A stretch of 5,362 nt of DNA from Clostridia bacterium (lineage in GTDB: Bacteria > Bacillota > Clostridia > Oscillospirales > CAG-272): positions 1 through 5,362 of the forward strand of contig JAFXFQ010000024.1 of the NCBI GenBank assembly GCA_017520365.1. The letters run 5' to 3'. Under the pieces are notes generated by a model. The model was not told the DNA's origin, made no database searches, and was given only the letters and a program-made list of their open reading frames with translations. The position numbers and the translations under genes are program-made. Position 1 is the first letter of the stretch. Each line of letters begins with the position of its first letter. This document shows, in pieces, positions 1 through 5,362 of the stretch.

Positions 1-22
1 CATCTCCTCTTTCCCCTCCTTT
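1..22 (-). promoter_or_regulatory. Possible ribosome binding site and start codon of a divergent gene leaving the window
   Basis: Read on the minus strand, bases 22-15 give AAAGGAGG, a perfect Shine-Dalgarno match, and bases 3-1 give ATG with 11 bases between. That is slightly longer than the usual 5-9 base spacing but workable. If real, a gene starts at base 3 and runs left out of the window, divergent to folC. Only the start codon is visible, so nothing can be said about the product. A weak TTGACC box with a poor TTTGAA -10 lies upstream on the same strand. The match could be chance. Confidence 0.3.
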
Positions 23-64
23 GTTGAATTTTTCAAAACCTTTGAATGTGCGCCGGTCAATGGA

Positions 65-1174
65 GTGATTCCGTTCGGAGCCATGCTCGGTGCAATTCTT
101 AAGGAAGCAGGCCACAAGGTCGGAGCTTTCACATCCCCTTACGTTTTTCGCTTCAATGAAAGAATGGCTGTTAACGGTGAGCCGATTGCAGACGAGGAGC
201 TTGCAGAGATAATTGAATACATTAAGCCATTTGCTGACAGCATGGAGGACCGTCCTACTGAGTTTGAGCTTATAACCGCTGTTGGATTTGAATATTTTCT
301 GCGCCGCAAATGTGATGTTGTAATCCTTGAGGCGGGACTCGGCGGAAGACTCGATTCAACCAACGTGATTTCCTCTTCTCTCCTCTCAATTATCACGGGT
401 ATTGCCCTTGACCATACGGAGATACTCGGAGATACTACAGAAAAGATTGCCCTTGAAAAAGCAGGTATAATCAAGGCAGGCTGTCCCGTTCTTATCGGTC
501 GCTGCGATGAAGATGCAAGAAGGGTTATAAAGAATAAAGCAAATGAAGCTGAATCACCTGCTTTTGAGGTGGATTACGACAGAATATCAGATCTTTTAAT
601 GAGCCTTGATATGAGTACATTTACGTTCAGCGGCTTTGACGACAGAATCAGTATCAGCCTTATCGGTGCTTATCAGCCCTTGAATGCGGCAATGGCGATT
701 ACTGCGGCTGAAATACTCGGAATAGAAAAAAAACATATTGTAAACGGTATAAAAAAAGCGAAATGGCCTGCAAGATTTGAGGTTATCAGGCGTGAGCCCA
801 CGGTCATCTTCGACGGGTCTCACAACCCTGAGGGCATCCAAGCTACCGTTAATACCGTGAAAAGTCTTTTTGACAAAAAAGTAAATGTTCTTACCGGAGT
901 TATGGCTGATAAGGAATATACCGTGATGTCAAGGGCAATTGCGGAGATAGCAGATAAGGTATTCTGCACAAAGCCATCAAATCCCCGTGCACTTGACAGC
1001 GACAAATACGCAGAATGCTGCAAAAGCTTCAGTTGCAATGCTTTTTCTTATCCCAACGTTCAGGATGCCGTAAATGCAGCTTACCTTGATTCAAGAGAAA
1101 GAAGAATCCCCCTTCTCGTTATGGGTAGTCTTTATCTCTACGCCGAATTCAGAGAAGCATTCGATAAAATATGA
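65..1174 (+). CDS. folC: Folylpolyglutamate synthase / dihydrofolate synthase (FolC), N-terminus missing or disrupted
   Basis: FolC is a cytoplasmic Mur-ligase-family enzyme that adds glutamate to folates, and often to dihydropteroate, using ATP. Counting from the GTG at 65, recognisable family motifs are TSPYVFRFNER (23-33), TEFELITAVGFEYF (65-78), EAGLGGRLDSTN (89-100), LDHTEILGDT (115-124), EKAGIIK with the usual lysine (131-137), WPARFEV (234-240), DGSHNPEG (250-257) and a C-terminal domain with NPRAL (306-310). FolC is normally about 420-440 residues and carries a GTNGKGS P-loop near residue 45-50. Here the match begins only just after that loop. The frame is open back to base 2, but the aligned stretch reads APVNGVIP instead. 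No Shine-Dalgarno precedes GTG 65, so this start is nominal. The gene is either a 5'-truncated pseudogene or affected by an assembly or sequencing error. The family call is secure; the 5' end is not. Confidence 0.88.
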   Translation: MIPFGAMLGAILKEAGHKVGAFTSPYVFRFNERMAVNGEPIADEELAEIIEYIKPFADSMEDRPTEFELITAVGFEYFLRRKCDVVILEAGLGGRLDSTNVISSSLLSIITGIALDHTEILGDTTEKIALEKAGIIKAGCPVLIGRCDEDARRVIKNKANEAESPAFEVDYDRISDLLMSLDMSTFTFSGFDDRISISLIGAYQPLNAAMAITAAEILGIEKKHIVNGIKKAKWPARFEVIRREPTVIFDGSHNPEGIQATVNTVKSLFDKKVNVLTGVMADKEYTVMSRAIAEIADKVFCTKPSNPRALDSDKYAECCKSFSCNAFSYPNVQDAVNAAYLDSRERRIPLLVMGSLYLYAEFREAFDKI

Positions 1175-1175
1175 T

Positions 1176-1207
1176 AAAAATGCTGTTGCGGCTGCAACAG
1201 CATTTTT
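1176..1207 (+). terminator. Intrinsic terminator of folC
   Basis: A 9-bp perfect stem, TGCTGTTGC (1181-1189) with GCAACAGCA (1194-1202), closes a 4-base loop GGCT. It is flanked by five A (1176-1180) and five T (1203-1207). It starts two bases after the folC stop. The A/T flanks mean it could also work on the minus strand. Confidence 0.9.
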
Positions 1208-1275
1208 CAGCTTAATGAAACAACCGTCACCTTCTTCATCGACGCGATATTTTATGCTAAACTTTAAAAATTCTA

Positions 1276-1304
1276 TTGAATTGAGTCTTCATATAGGTTA
1301 AAAT
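1276..1304 (+). promoter_or_regulatory. Sigma-A-type promoter for the first sialidase-like gene
   Basis: The -35 box TTGAAT (1276-1281) and -10 box TAAAAT (1299-1304) are separated by exactly 17 bases. The expected transcription start is near 1311, giving a leader of about 30 bases. The preceding stretch 1208-1275 shows no gene or clear structure. The same spacing recurs upstream of the second paralog. Confidence 0.7.
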
Positions 1305-1324
1305 TAATATATATTATTATGAAC

Positions 1325-1340
1325 GAAAGGATATTATGTT
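1325..1340 (+). promoter_or_regulatory. Ribosome binding site with an ATG-TTA-TGA mini-frame before the start
   Basis: AAAGGA (1326-1331) sits 9 bases before ATG 1341. An earlier ATG at 1336 is only 4 bases from the AAAGGA and opens a two-codon frame, ATG TTA TGA, whose stop overlaps the ATG at 1341. Start 1341 is chosen because the protein from there matches the paralog from its first residue (MKLMFP in both). Confidence 0.65.
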
Positions 1341-2534
1341 ATGAAGCTTATGTTCCCCGAAACCATCCACGGCCGTGTCAGCCCACGAGCAACAGGCTGG
1401 TTCGACTATCACGGCTGGCCCACCGTTTGCAAGGACGAAAGAGGCGTTCTTTATGCTACAGCCTCCGCATTTCGCTTGTCCCACGTTTGCCCTGCAGGCA
1501 AAAATGCAATGTACATCAGCTACAATGAAGGTAAGACCTGGTCTCCCCCGATTATTGTAAACGACACCTTTGCAGATGACCGCGATATGGGCATAGTCTA
1601 CCTCGGCAACGGAAGGCTCCTTATCAGTTGGTTCTCTGTAGGAAGCGAGGATTACTATGATCACATTCAGGATTACGATTGGTTCGGTGATGCTCACAAA
1701 GCTATTACAAAGGGCTTTGGCTCGGCGCTTCGAGATCTTGACCCTGAGGAGTTTTCAAAATACTGCGGCTCGTTCGTAAAGATCTCAAATGATTACGGTA
1801 TTACGTGGTCAGATGCTATCAAAGTTCCCGTTACTGCTCCTCACGGCCCATGCGTCTGCAAGGACGGCACCATAGTCTATCTTGGTAACGTTATGTCTCA
1901 CGCCGATGATGAGGGTGATGGCCGCCCTCCTGTTACCGCCTGCATAAGCCGTGACGGCGGATATACGTGGGAGATGGCAGGTAAGGTTCCCAACGGAGAT
2001 ATTATCACCAGCATCAACACCTTCGAACCCCACGTTACAGAGCTTCCCTCCGGAAGACTTCTTGGTGCTATCCGTGTTCATTGTAACGATCTCGATCCCT
2101 TCTTTACCGTCTTCACTACCTATTCCGACGATCAGGGTCTTACCTGGTCAAAACCTGTTTGTATAGGTGTTGACGGAAGCCCTCCTCACCTGCTTGTCCA
2201 CTCCTCAGGTGCAGTTATCTGCTCCTATTCCAGAAGGACAAACGGTATCCGCTCACAGCGTGCGGTCGTCAGTTATGACAATGGTGAAACCTGGACCGAG
2301 GACTACACTATAAACGACAATCTTCATTATGTTTGTGACATGGGCTACCCTGCATCTGTTGAGCTTTCCGACGGATCTATCCTAACTGTGTATTATCAGC
2401 GTTATCCAAACGAGAATCCCACAAGCGTTCTTTGTACAACGTGGCATCTTGGAGATAACACCGGCGGCAAAGAGGCTCTTGAGGCCTTTCTCAAGCTTGA
2501 TGCTGAGATGAAGGAACGCAGAAAGAACGACTGA
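1341..2534 (+). CDS. Sialidase-fold (BNR/Asp-box) protein, cytoplasmic, paralog A
   Basis: This is a 397-residue six-bladed beta-propeller protein of the sialidase superfamily. Five Asp boxes (S-x-D/N-x-G-x-T-W) are visible: SYNEGKTW (60-67), SNDYGITW (149-156), SRDGGYTW (203-210), SDDQGLTW (262-269) and SYDNGETW (311-318). By spacing against GH33 sialidases, E229 and R245 (in FEPH...GRLLGAIR), R304 and Y336 (DMGYPAS) are candidate catalytic-site residues. The N-terminal F/Y-R-I-P motif is replaced by HGWP (24-27), so one of the three substrate-binding arginines is not at its usual place. There is no signal peptide or membrane segment, so it should act in the cytoplasm on an imported or internal substrate. 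Its own promoter lies upstream, and the lipoprotein gene follows one base after its stop. Substrate is unknown: 'exo-alpha-sialidase' is a possible label, not a demonstrated activity. It is about 65% identical to the gene at 3334-4527. Confidence 0.85.
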   Translation: MKLMFPETIHGRVSPRATGWFDYHGWPTVCKDERGVLYATASAFRLSHVCPAGKNAMYISYNEGKTWSPPIIVNDTFADDRDMGIVYLGNGRLLISWFSVGSEDYYDHIQDYDWFGDAHKAITKGFGSALRDLDPEEFSKYCGSFVKISNDYGITWSDAIKVPVTAPHGPCVCKDGTIVYLGNVMSHADDEGDGRPPVTACISRDGGYTWEMAGKVPNGDIITSINTFEPHVTELPSGRLLGAIRVHCNDLDPFFTVFTTYSDDQGLTWSKPVCIGVDGSPPHLLVHSSGAVICSYSRRTNGIRSQRAVVSYDNGETWTEDYTINDNLHYVCDMGYPASVELSDGSILTVYYQRYPNENPTSVLCTTWHLGDNTGGKEALEAFLKLDAEMKERRKND

Positions 2535-2535
2535 T

Positions 2536-3246
2536 ATGAAAAGGCTCATCATTCTGCTTTTTGCAGTTTCTCTGATTCTTTCCTCATGTCTAAAGCCTGT
2601 TGGCAGCGATTTGGACAGCATAACGAGTGATCTTGTCACGACACCCGGATCAACAGAAGAAAAAACAACCGATACTGTCGCTGATGATACCGAGATTACT
2701 CCGGATAATGAAAAGGAGGACGAGACAGCGACTTCACTGCCCTGCCTTGTGGGACTATATGACGAGCTTGGTGCGCCTGGAGCTTATACACGTCTTTCCG
2801 AATGGAACGAGCCCTGGATCGCGGGAAAGGATATTGCTGTTTTTGATATTATTCCATCCGCTGAGGAAACTCTTAACAACAGCTCATTTCAAGCACTTTG
2901 GATAGCAGAATCAAACAAAATTTCCAATAATAGCTTTGTAAAGCCTTATCTTCTGCTTGAGTATTCTCTCAAGGACGGTACAAAGGAAAGTGTCATTATA
3001 ACAAGCTGGCGGGAGGCTGAGGATGTCATTTCCAAGGGGTATATAGAGGTATATCTCTATGACGACATTCACCAGGACGGCGATTGGTATTCTCATCTTA
3101 CTGAGGCCGATACAAACGATGAGACGGTTATATCCTCCGTGAAGCTTACTGCAGGTAAGAACATTTCTTTAGTCGAATCTATCGTTATATCCGCCTTCAT
3201 TGAAGGAAGCGCTCCTGCAGTCGTTGTTGTACAAAATGGTAAATAG
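2536..3246 (+). CDS. Lipoprotein of unknown function
   Basis: This is a 236-residue protein I do not recognise by domain. The start MKR is followed by a hydrophobic stretch (4-15) and a lipobox LSSC with C18, a type II signal peptide; the mature protein should be lipid-anchored outside the membrane. Residues 19 to about 65 are a Thr/Asp/Glu-rich, low-complexity linker. From about 70 to the end there is a compact, probably beta-rich domain rich in aromatics, with NEPWIAGKDIAVF (91-103) and a later segment IEVYLYDDIHQDGDWYSHL (about 172-190). It lacks the Asp boxes of its neighbours. ATG 2536 lies one base after the upstream stop codon, and only a weak purine tract precedes it (around 2520-2526), so translational coupling to paralog A is likely. 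No terminator follows it before the next promoter. A role in sensing or binding a ligand linked to the sialidase-like proteins is speculation. Confidence 0.82.
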   Translation: MKRLIILLFAVSLILSSCLKPVGSDLDSITSDLVTTPGSTEEKTTDTVADDTEITPDNEKEDETATSLPCLVGLYDELGAPGAYTRLSEWNEPWIAGKDIAVFDIIPSAEETLNNSSFQALWIAESNKISNNSFVKPYLLLEYSLKDGTKESVIITSWREAEDVISKGYIEVYLYDDIHQDGDWYSHLTEADTNDETVISSVKLTAGKNISLVESIVISAFIEGSAPAVVVVQNGK

Positions 3247-3269
3247 TTTAATAAATTTCCTGCATTTAC

Positions 3270-3298
3270 TTGAAATCTATGTCGTATTTAGTTATAAT
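3270..3298 (+). promoter_or_regulatory. Sigma-A-type promoter for the second sialidase-like gene
   Basis: The -35 box TTGAAA (3270-3275) and a perfect -10 box TATAAT (3293-3298) are 17 bases apart. From the end of the -10 to the GAAAGGATA ribosome-binding stretch (3319-3327) is exactly 20 bases, identical to the spacing at the paralog A promoter. Being closer to consensus, it may be the stronger of the two. Confidence 0.8.
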
Positions 3299-3319
3299 TA
3301 ATAAAATGTATTATATCTG

Positions 3320-3325
3320 AAAGGA
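3320..3325 (+). promoter_or_regulatory. Ribosome binding site of paralog B
   Basis: AAAGGA lies 8 bases before ATG 3334. It is part of GAAAGGATA, also found before paralog A. It fixes the start at 3334, where MKLMFP matches the paralog. Confidence 0.75.
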
Positions 3326-3333
3326 TACAAGCT

Positions 3334-4527
3334 ATGAAACTCATGTTCCCTGCTACTGAGCATGGCCGAGTTAACAACCTTAAGGGTACTTGGTTTAACT
3401 ACAACGGCTGGCCCAGTGTAACAATGGATGACCGCGGTGTTCTCTACTGCGTTGCTTCCTCTATGAGACTTTCTCACGTTGACCCTTGCGGTAAGAACTG
3501 TATGTACGTGAGCTACGATCAGGGCAAGACCTGGTCTCCCCCCATTATCGTAAACGACTCTTATTTCGATGACAGAGATGCCGGTATCGTTTACTGCGGA
3601 AACGGCAAGATGGTGTTCAGCTGGTTTACTGAAACTCTCGATAACTTCTTTGAGCAGATTCAGGGCTATGACTGGTTTGGCGTTGGCCCCAAGGCTATCT
3701 CCAAGGGATTTGGAGAGGCTCTCAAAACTCTCGATAAGGATTTCTTTGCAACCGGTAACCGTTCATACGTAAAGGTTTCCGAGGACTACGGTATTACATG
3801 GTCCGAGCCCATCAGAGTTAACCTTACAGCTCCTCACGGTCCCTCCGTTTGCAAGGACGGAACTCTCGTATATATGGGTAAGGAAATGATCAACGAGTAT
3901 GTTGCTCCCTCCCCCATCGTAGTATACTCCAGCCACGACGGCGGTTATACTTGGACTCACACCGGTACAGTTCCCGTTGGCGAGGACTGCATCGTTGAAA
4001 ATATGCACGAGCCCCACATCGTAGAGCTTCCCAATGGTCGTCTCCTCGGCGCTATCCGCGTACATGAGAGAAAGACTGAGCCTATGCTCTCTACATACAT
4101 TACATACTCTGACGACAAGGGTGCGACATGGTCCGTTCCCAAGTGTATCGGTGTTGACGGTATGCCTCCTCACCTTATGGTACACTCCTCCGGTGCAGTT
4201 ATCTGCTCCTACTCCAGAAGAACAAACGGTATCAGAAGTGAGCGTGCAGTAGTGAGTTACGATGGCGGTGAGACATGGACTGAGGATTACACCATCAACG
4301 ACAGACTTCCCTTCGTTTGCGATATGGGTTATCCTGCATCCTGCGAGCTTCAGGATGGATCTATCCTTACAGTTTACTACCAGCCTTGGCCGGGCGAAGG
4401 CAACACAAGCGTTCTTTGGACCAAGTGGAACCTTGGCAACAATGATGGCGGTGCTGAAGCACTCGAGGCATTTAATAAGCTTGATGCTGAAATGGCAGAG
4501 CGCAGAAAAATGGATGAAGGTTGGTAA
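3334..4527 (+). CDS. Sialidase-fold (BNR/Asp-box) protein, cytoplasmic, paralog B
   Basis: This second 397-residue beta-propeller protein of the sialidase superfamily has five Asp boxes: SYDQGKTW (60-67), SEDYGITW (149-156), SHDGGYTW (200-207), SDDKGATW (259-266) and SYDGGETW (308-315). Candidate active-site residues equivalent to those of paralog A are E226, R242, R301 and Y333. Like A, it has NGWP (24-27) in place of the arginine-bearing F/Y-R-I-P motif and no signal peptide. It differs near the putative active site by having D50 and C52 where A has C50 and A52. Conservation with A is strongest from the fourth Asp box to the end and weakest at about 99-109, 131-145 and 181-200, where B is three residues shorter. 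It has its own consensus promoter and ends at a strong terminator, so it is probably also transcribed alone. The true substrate cannot be read from sequence; sialic acid is only one option for this fold. Confidence 0.86.
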   Translation: MKLMFPATEHGRVNNLKGTWFNYNGWPSVTMDDRGVLYCVASSMRLSHVDPCGKNCMYVSYDQGKTWSPPIIVNDSYFDDRDAGIVYCGNGKMVFSWFTETLDNFFEQIQGYDWFGVGPKAISKGFGEALKTLDKDFFATGNRSYVKVSEDYGITWSEPIRVNLTAPHGPSVCKDGTLVYMGKEMINEYVAPSPIVVYSSHDGGYTWTHTGTVPVGEDCIVENMHEPHIVELPNGRLLGAIRVHERKTEPMLSTYITYSDDKGATWSVPKCIGVDGMPPHLMVHSSGAVICSYSRRTNGIRSERAVVSYDGGETWTEDYTINDRLPFVCDMGYPASCELQDGSILTVYYQPWPGEGNTSVLWTKWNLGNNDGGAEALEAFNKLDAEMAERRKMDEGW

Positions 4528-4536
4528 TACCATAAC

Positions 4537-4568
4537 AAAAATCTCCTCTTTACAGAGGAGATTTTTTT
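4537..4568 (+). terminator. Bidirectional intrinsic terminator between convergent genes
   Basis: A 9-bp stem, ATCTCCTCT (4541-4549) with AGAGGAGAT (4554-4562), closes the loop TTAC. It extends into A (4537-4540) and T (4563-4566) flanks and is followed by more T. It terminates paralog B on the plus strand and could serve the minus-strand operon too. The right half lies inside the 3' end of the minus-strand YjbR-family gene, whose stop codon is in the hairpin loop. Confidence 0.9.
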
Positions 4569-4933
4569 GTTCTCTTTGACTTTTGCTTCGTCAGCTCATA
4601 GCTTACATCCACAAGCCCCATAAGCCTATCTCGGTCACATTCATTAAGAACTACTGTTATCCAATGAGCCTTGTTCATATGGTATGCGGGATAGATTCCC
4701 TTTTCATTAAGTAATGAGTGGATAAGAATATAGTCACATTTAAGATTTACGGCATCAATAGTACCTTCGCCGGAAATGCCGAGACTCTGGCGCTTTATCT
4801 CCATTACGAGAGCAAACCATTTTCTGTTATTGGTATGGCGAAAGACCGTTGCATCGGGTGAGCCCTCAAAGGGATTATCTCCCTCTATGCCGTAGGTCTC
4901 GCGAATCAGATCGAAAAGTTCAGCTCTTTCCAT
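4550..4933 (-). CDS. MmcQ/YjbR family (DUF419) protein
   Basis: This 127-residue protein has the signature segments of the MmcQ/YjbR family (PF04237): PFEGSPDATVFRH (21-33), NRKWFALVMEI (36-46), YPAYHMNKAHWITV (81-94) and a C-terminal LVDVSYELT (about 106-114). The family has a fold like the CyaY/frataxin or double-wing DNA-binding type. It is often labelled DNA-binding, but its biological role is not established. The ATG at 4933 overlaps the stop of the upstream glycosyltransferase gene (TAATG), so the two are probably cotranslated. The last dozen residues are a basic tail (KQKSKRTKKSPL), and the final codons are also the stem of the terminator. The family assignment is firm, the function is not. 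Confidence 0.9.
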   Translation of the reverse strand: MERAELFDLIRETYGIEGDNPFEGSPDATVFRHTNNRKWFALVMEIKRQSLGISGEGTIDAVNLKCDYILIHSLLNEKGIYPAYHMNKAHWITVVLNECDRDRLMGLVDVSYELTKQKSKRTKKSPL

Positions 4934-5362
4934 TACTTGAAGAGCCTATGCCAAAGGGGCATTACGTTTTCGGGAAGATAGCGAGATGCCATTTCCTTTG
5001 ATCTTCTTCCGAGAGCTGTGAGCTCTTCCCTGTTTTTAAGAAGATCTACAATTCTGTCAGCCATCTCTCCTACCTTTTTGTCTTCAATAAGGTAGCCGTT
5101 CTTTCCGTTCTCGATGATTGCCTTGGGGCCTACGGGAACGTCAAAGGAAACGAGGGGGAGTCCTACGCTTGATGCCTCAAGAAGCACCATAGGAAAGCAT
5201 TCGGTAAGGGATGTCATAACGTACAGATCACTTGAAAGCATATATTCAAGAACCTTCTCCTTTGATACCATACCGGTTACTTTTGCTTTTTCGGAGAGAC
5301 CAAGTGACTCGATCTTCTTTATGAGCATATCGTACTCATCTCCGCCACCAACAATAGTGAGG
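4933..5362 (-). CDS. Glycosyltransferase, GT4 family, C-terminal part (5' end outside window)
   Basis: About 142 codons of the C-terminal, nucleotide-sugar-binding lobe of a GT-B-fold glycosyltransferase (Glycos_transf_1, PF00534) are present. The frame stays open to the window edge and reads LTIVGGGDEYDML there, the usual start of this domain, so the methionine at 5328 is internal. The EX7E motif, TECFPMVLLEA, has its two glutamates at about 5200-5202 and 5176-5178. It is followed by GLPLVSFDVPVGPKAIIENGKNGYLIED, typical of GT4 enzymes that build polysaccharides or glycolipids at the cytoplasmic membrane face. The gene ends at the TAATG overlap with the YjbR-family gene. Donor and acceptor cannot be predicted. 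A capsule or cell-wall polysaccharide locus further right is plausible but not visible. Confidence 0.92.
   Translation of the reverse strand, partial: LTIVGGGDEYDMLIKKIESLGLSEKAKVTGMVSKEKVLEYMLSSDLYVMTSLTECFPMVLLEASSVGLPLVSFDVPVGPKAIIENGKNGYLIEDKKVGEMADRIVDLLKNREELTALGRRSKEMASRYLPENVMPLWHRLFK

Noticed and set aside
2..11. Same short string (ATCTCCTCTT) at the window start and in the terminator at 4541
   Set aside because: Ten or eleven matching bases of a pyrimidine-rich string; no hairpin partner at the window start, so chance is the simplest explanation.
139..474. 111-codon minus-strand frame inside folC
   Set aside because: Serine-rich low-complexity product typical of an antisense shadow; folC motifs explain the region.
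1208..1275. Possible small RNA or riboswitch between folC and paralog A
   Set aside because: No stable hairpin, conserved aptamer core or promoter of its own could be seen; it appears to be plain spacer.
1074..1301. 75-codon plus-strand frame running from folC through its terminator
   Set aside because: It overlaps folC out of frame, crosses the terminator hairpin and has no ribosome binding site.
1317..1697. 126-codon minus-strand frame opposite the start of paralog A
   Set aside because: Antisense shadow of the real gene and its promoter; no independent signal.
1341..4527. Sialic acid utilisation operon
   Set aside because: No lyase, epimerase, kinase or transporter gene of the nan type is visible, and the propeller proteins lack a signal peptide and the usual first arginine, so the label is not supported.
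3763..4533. 256-codon open frame on the minus strand opposite paralog B
   Set aside because: It lies wholly antisense to a well-supported sialidase-fold gene, has no ribosome binding site, and its product shows no recognisable motif. Codon bias of the plus-strand gene explains the open frame.

Overview
The window looks like a piece of a low-to-mid GC Firmicutes (Clostridia-type) chromosome, probably from an uncultured gut-associated lineage. This rests on AAAGGA-type ribosome binding sites, textbook sigma-A promoters in AT-rich spacers, compact intergenic regions and Clostridia-like protein sequences. No mobile element, CRISPR array, tRNA or rRNA was seen. Lineage is inferred from style, not from a marker gene.

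Layout. (1) Bases 65-1174 (+) encode most of FolC (folylpolyglutamate/dihydrofolate synthase), ending in a strong intrinsic terminator at 1176-1207. Its ATP-binding P-loop is not present where it should be, and the first ~70 bases do not look like folC. (2) Bases 1276-4527 (+) form the accessory core. Two paralogous 397-residue proteins of the sialidase (Asp-box/BNR) fold, each with its own promoter, flank a gene for a lipoprotein of unknown function. The lipoprotein gene starts one base after the first sialidase-like stop codon. (3) Bases 4537-4568 hold a bidirectional terminator between convergent gene sets. (4) Bases 4550-5362 (-) hold a small MmcQ/YjbR-family gene preceded by the 3' end of a GT4-type glycosyltransferase, joined by a TAATG overlap.

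How the parts may work together. Both sialidase-like proteins lack a signal peptide, so they should be cytoplasmic. They would then act on an imported glycan or small sugar acid, not on intact host glycans. The lipoprotein is exported and anchored on the outer face of the membrane; its place between the paralogs suggests a shared process, but no transporter or sialic-acid catabolic gene is visible. Promoter, leader spacing and coding region are shared by the two paralogs, which points to duplication of a whole promoter-plus-gene unit followed by divergence to roughly 65% protein identity (hand count). The minus-strand glycosyltransferase and YjbR genes appear to be an unrelated operon.

The most interesting material is the paralog pair with its orphan lipoprotein and the broken-looking 5' end of folC. 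Nothing here proves a new system.
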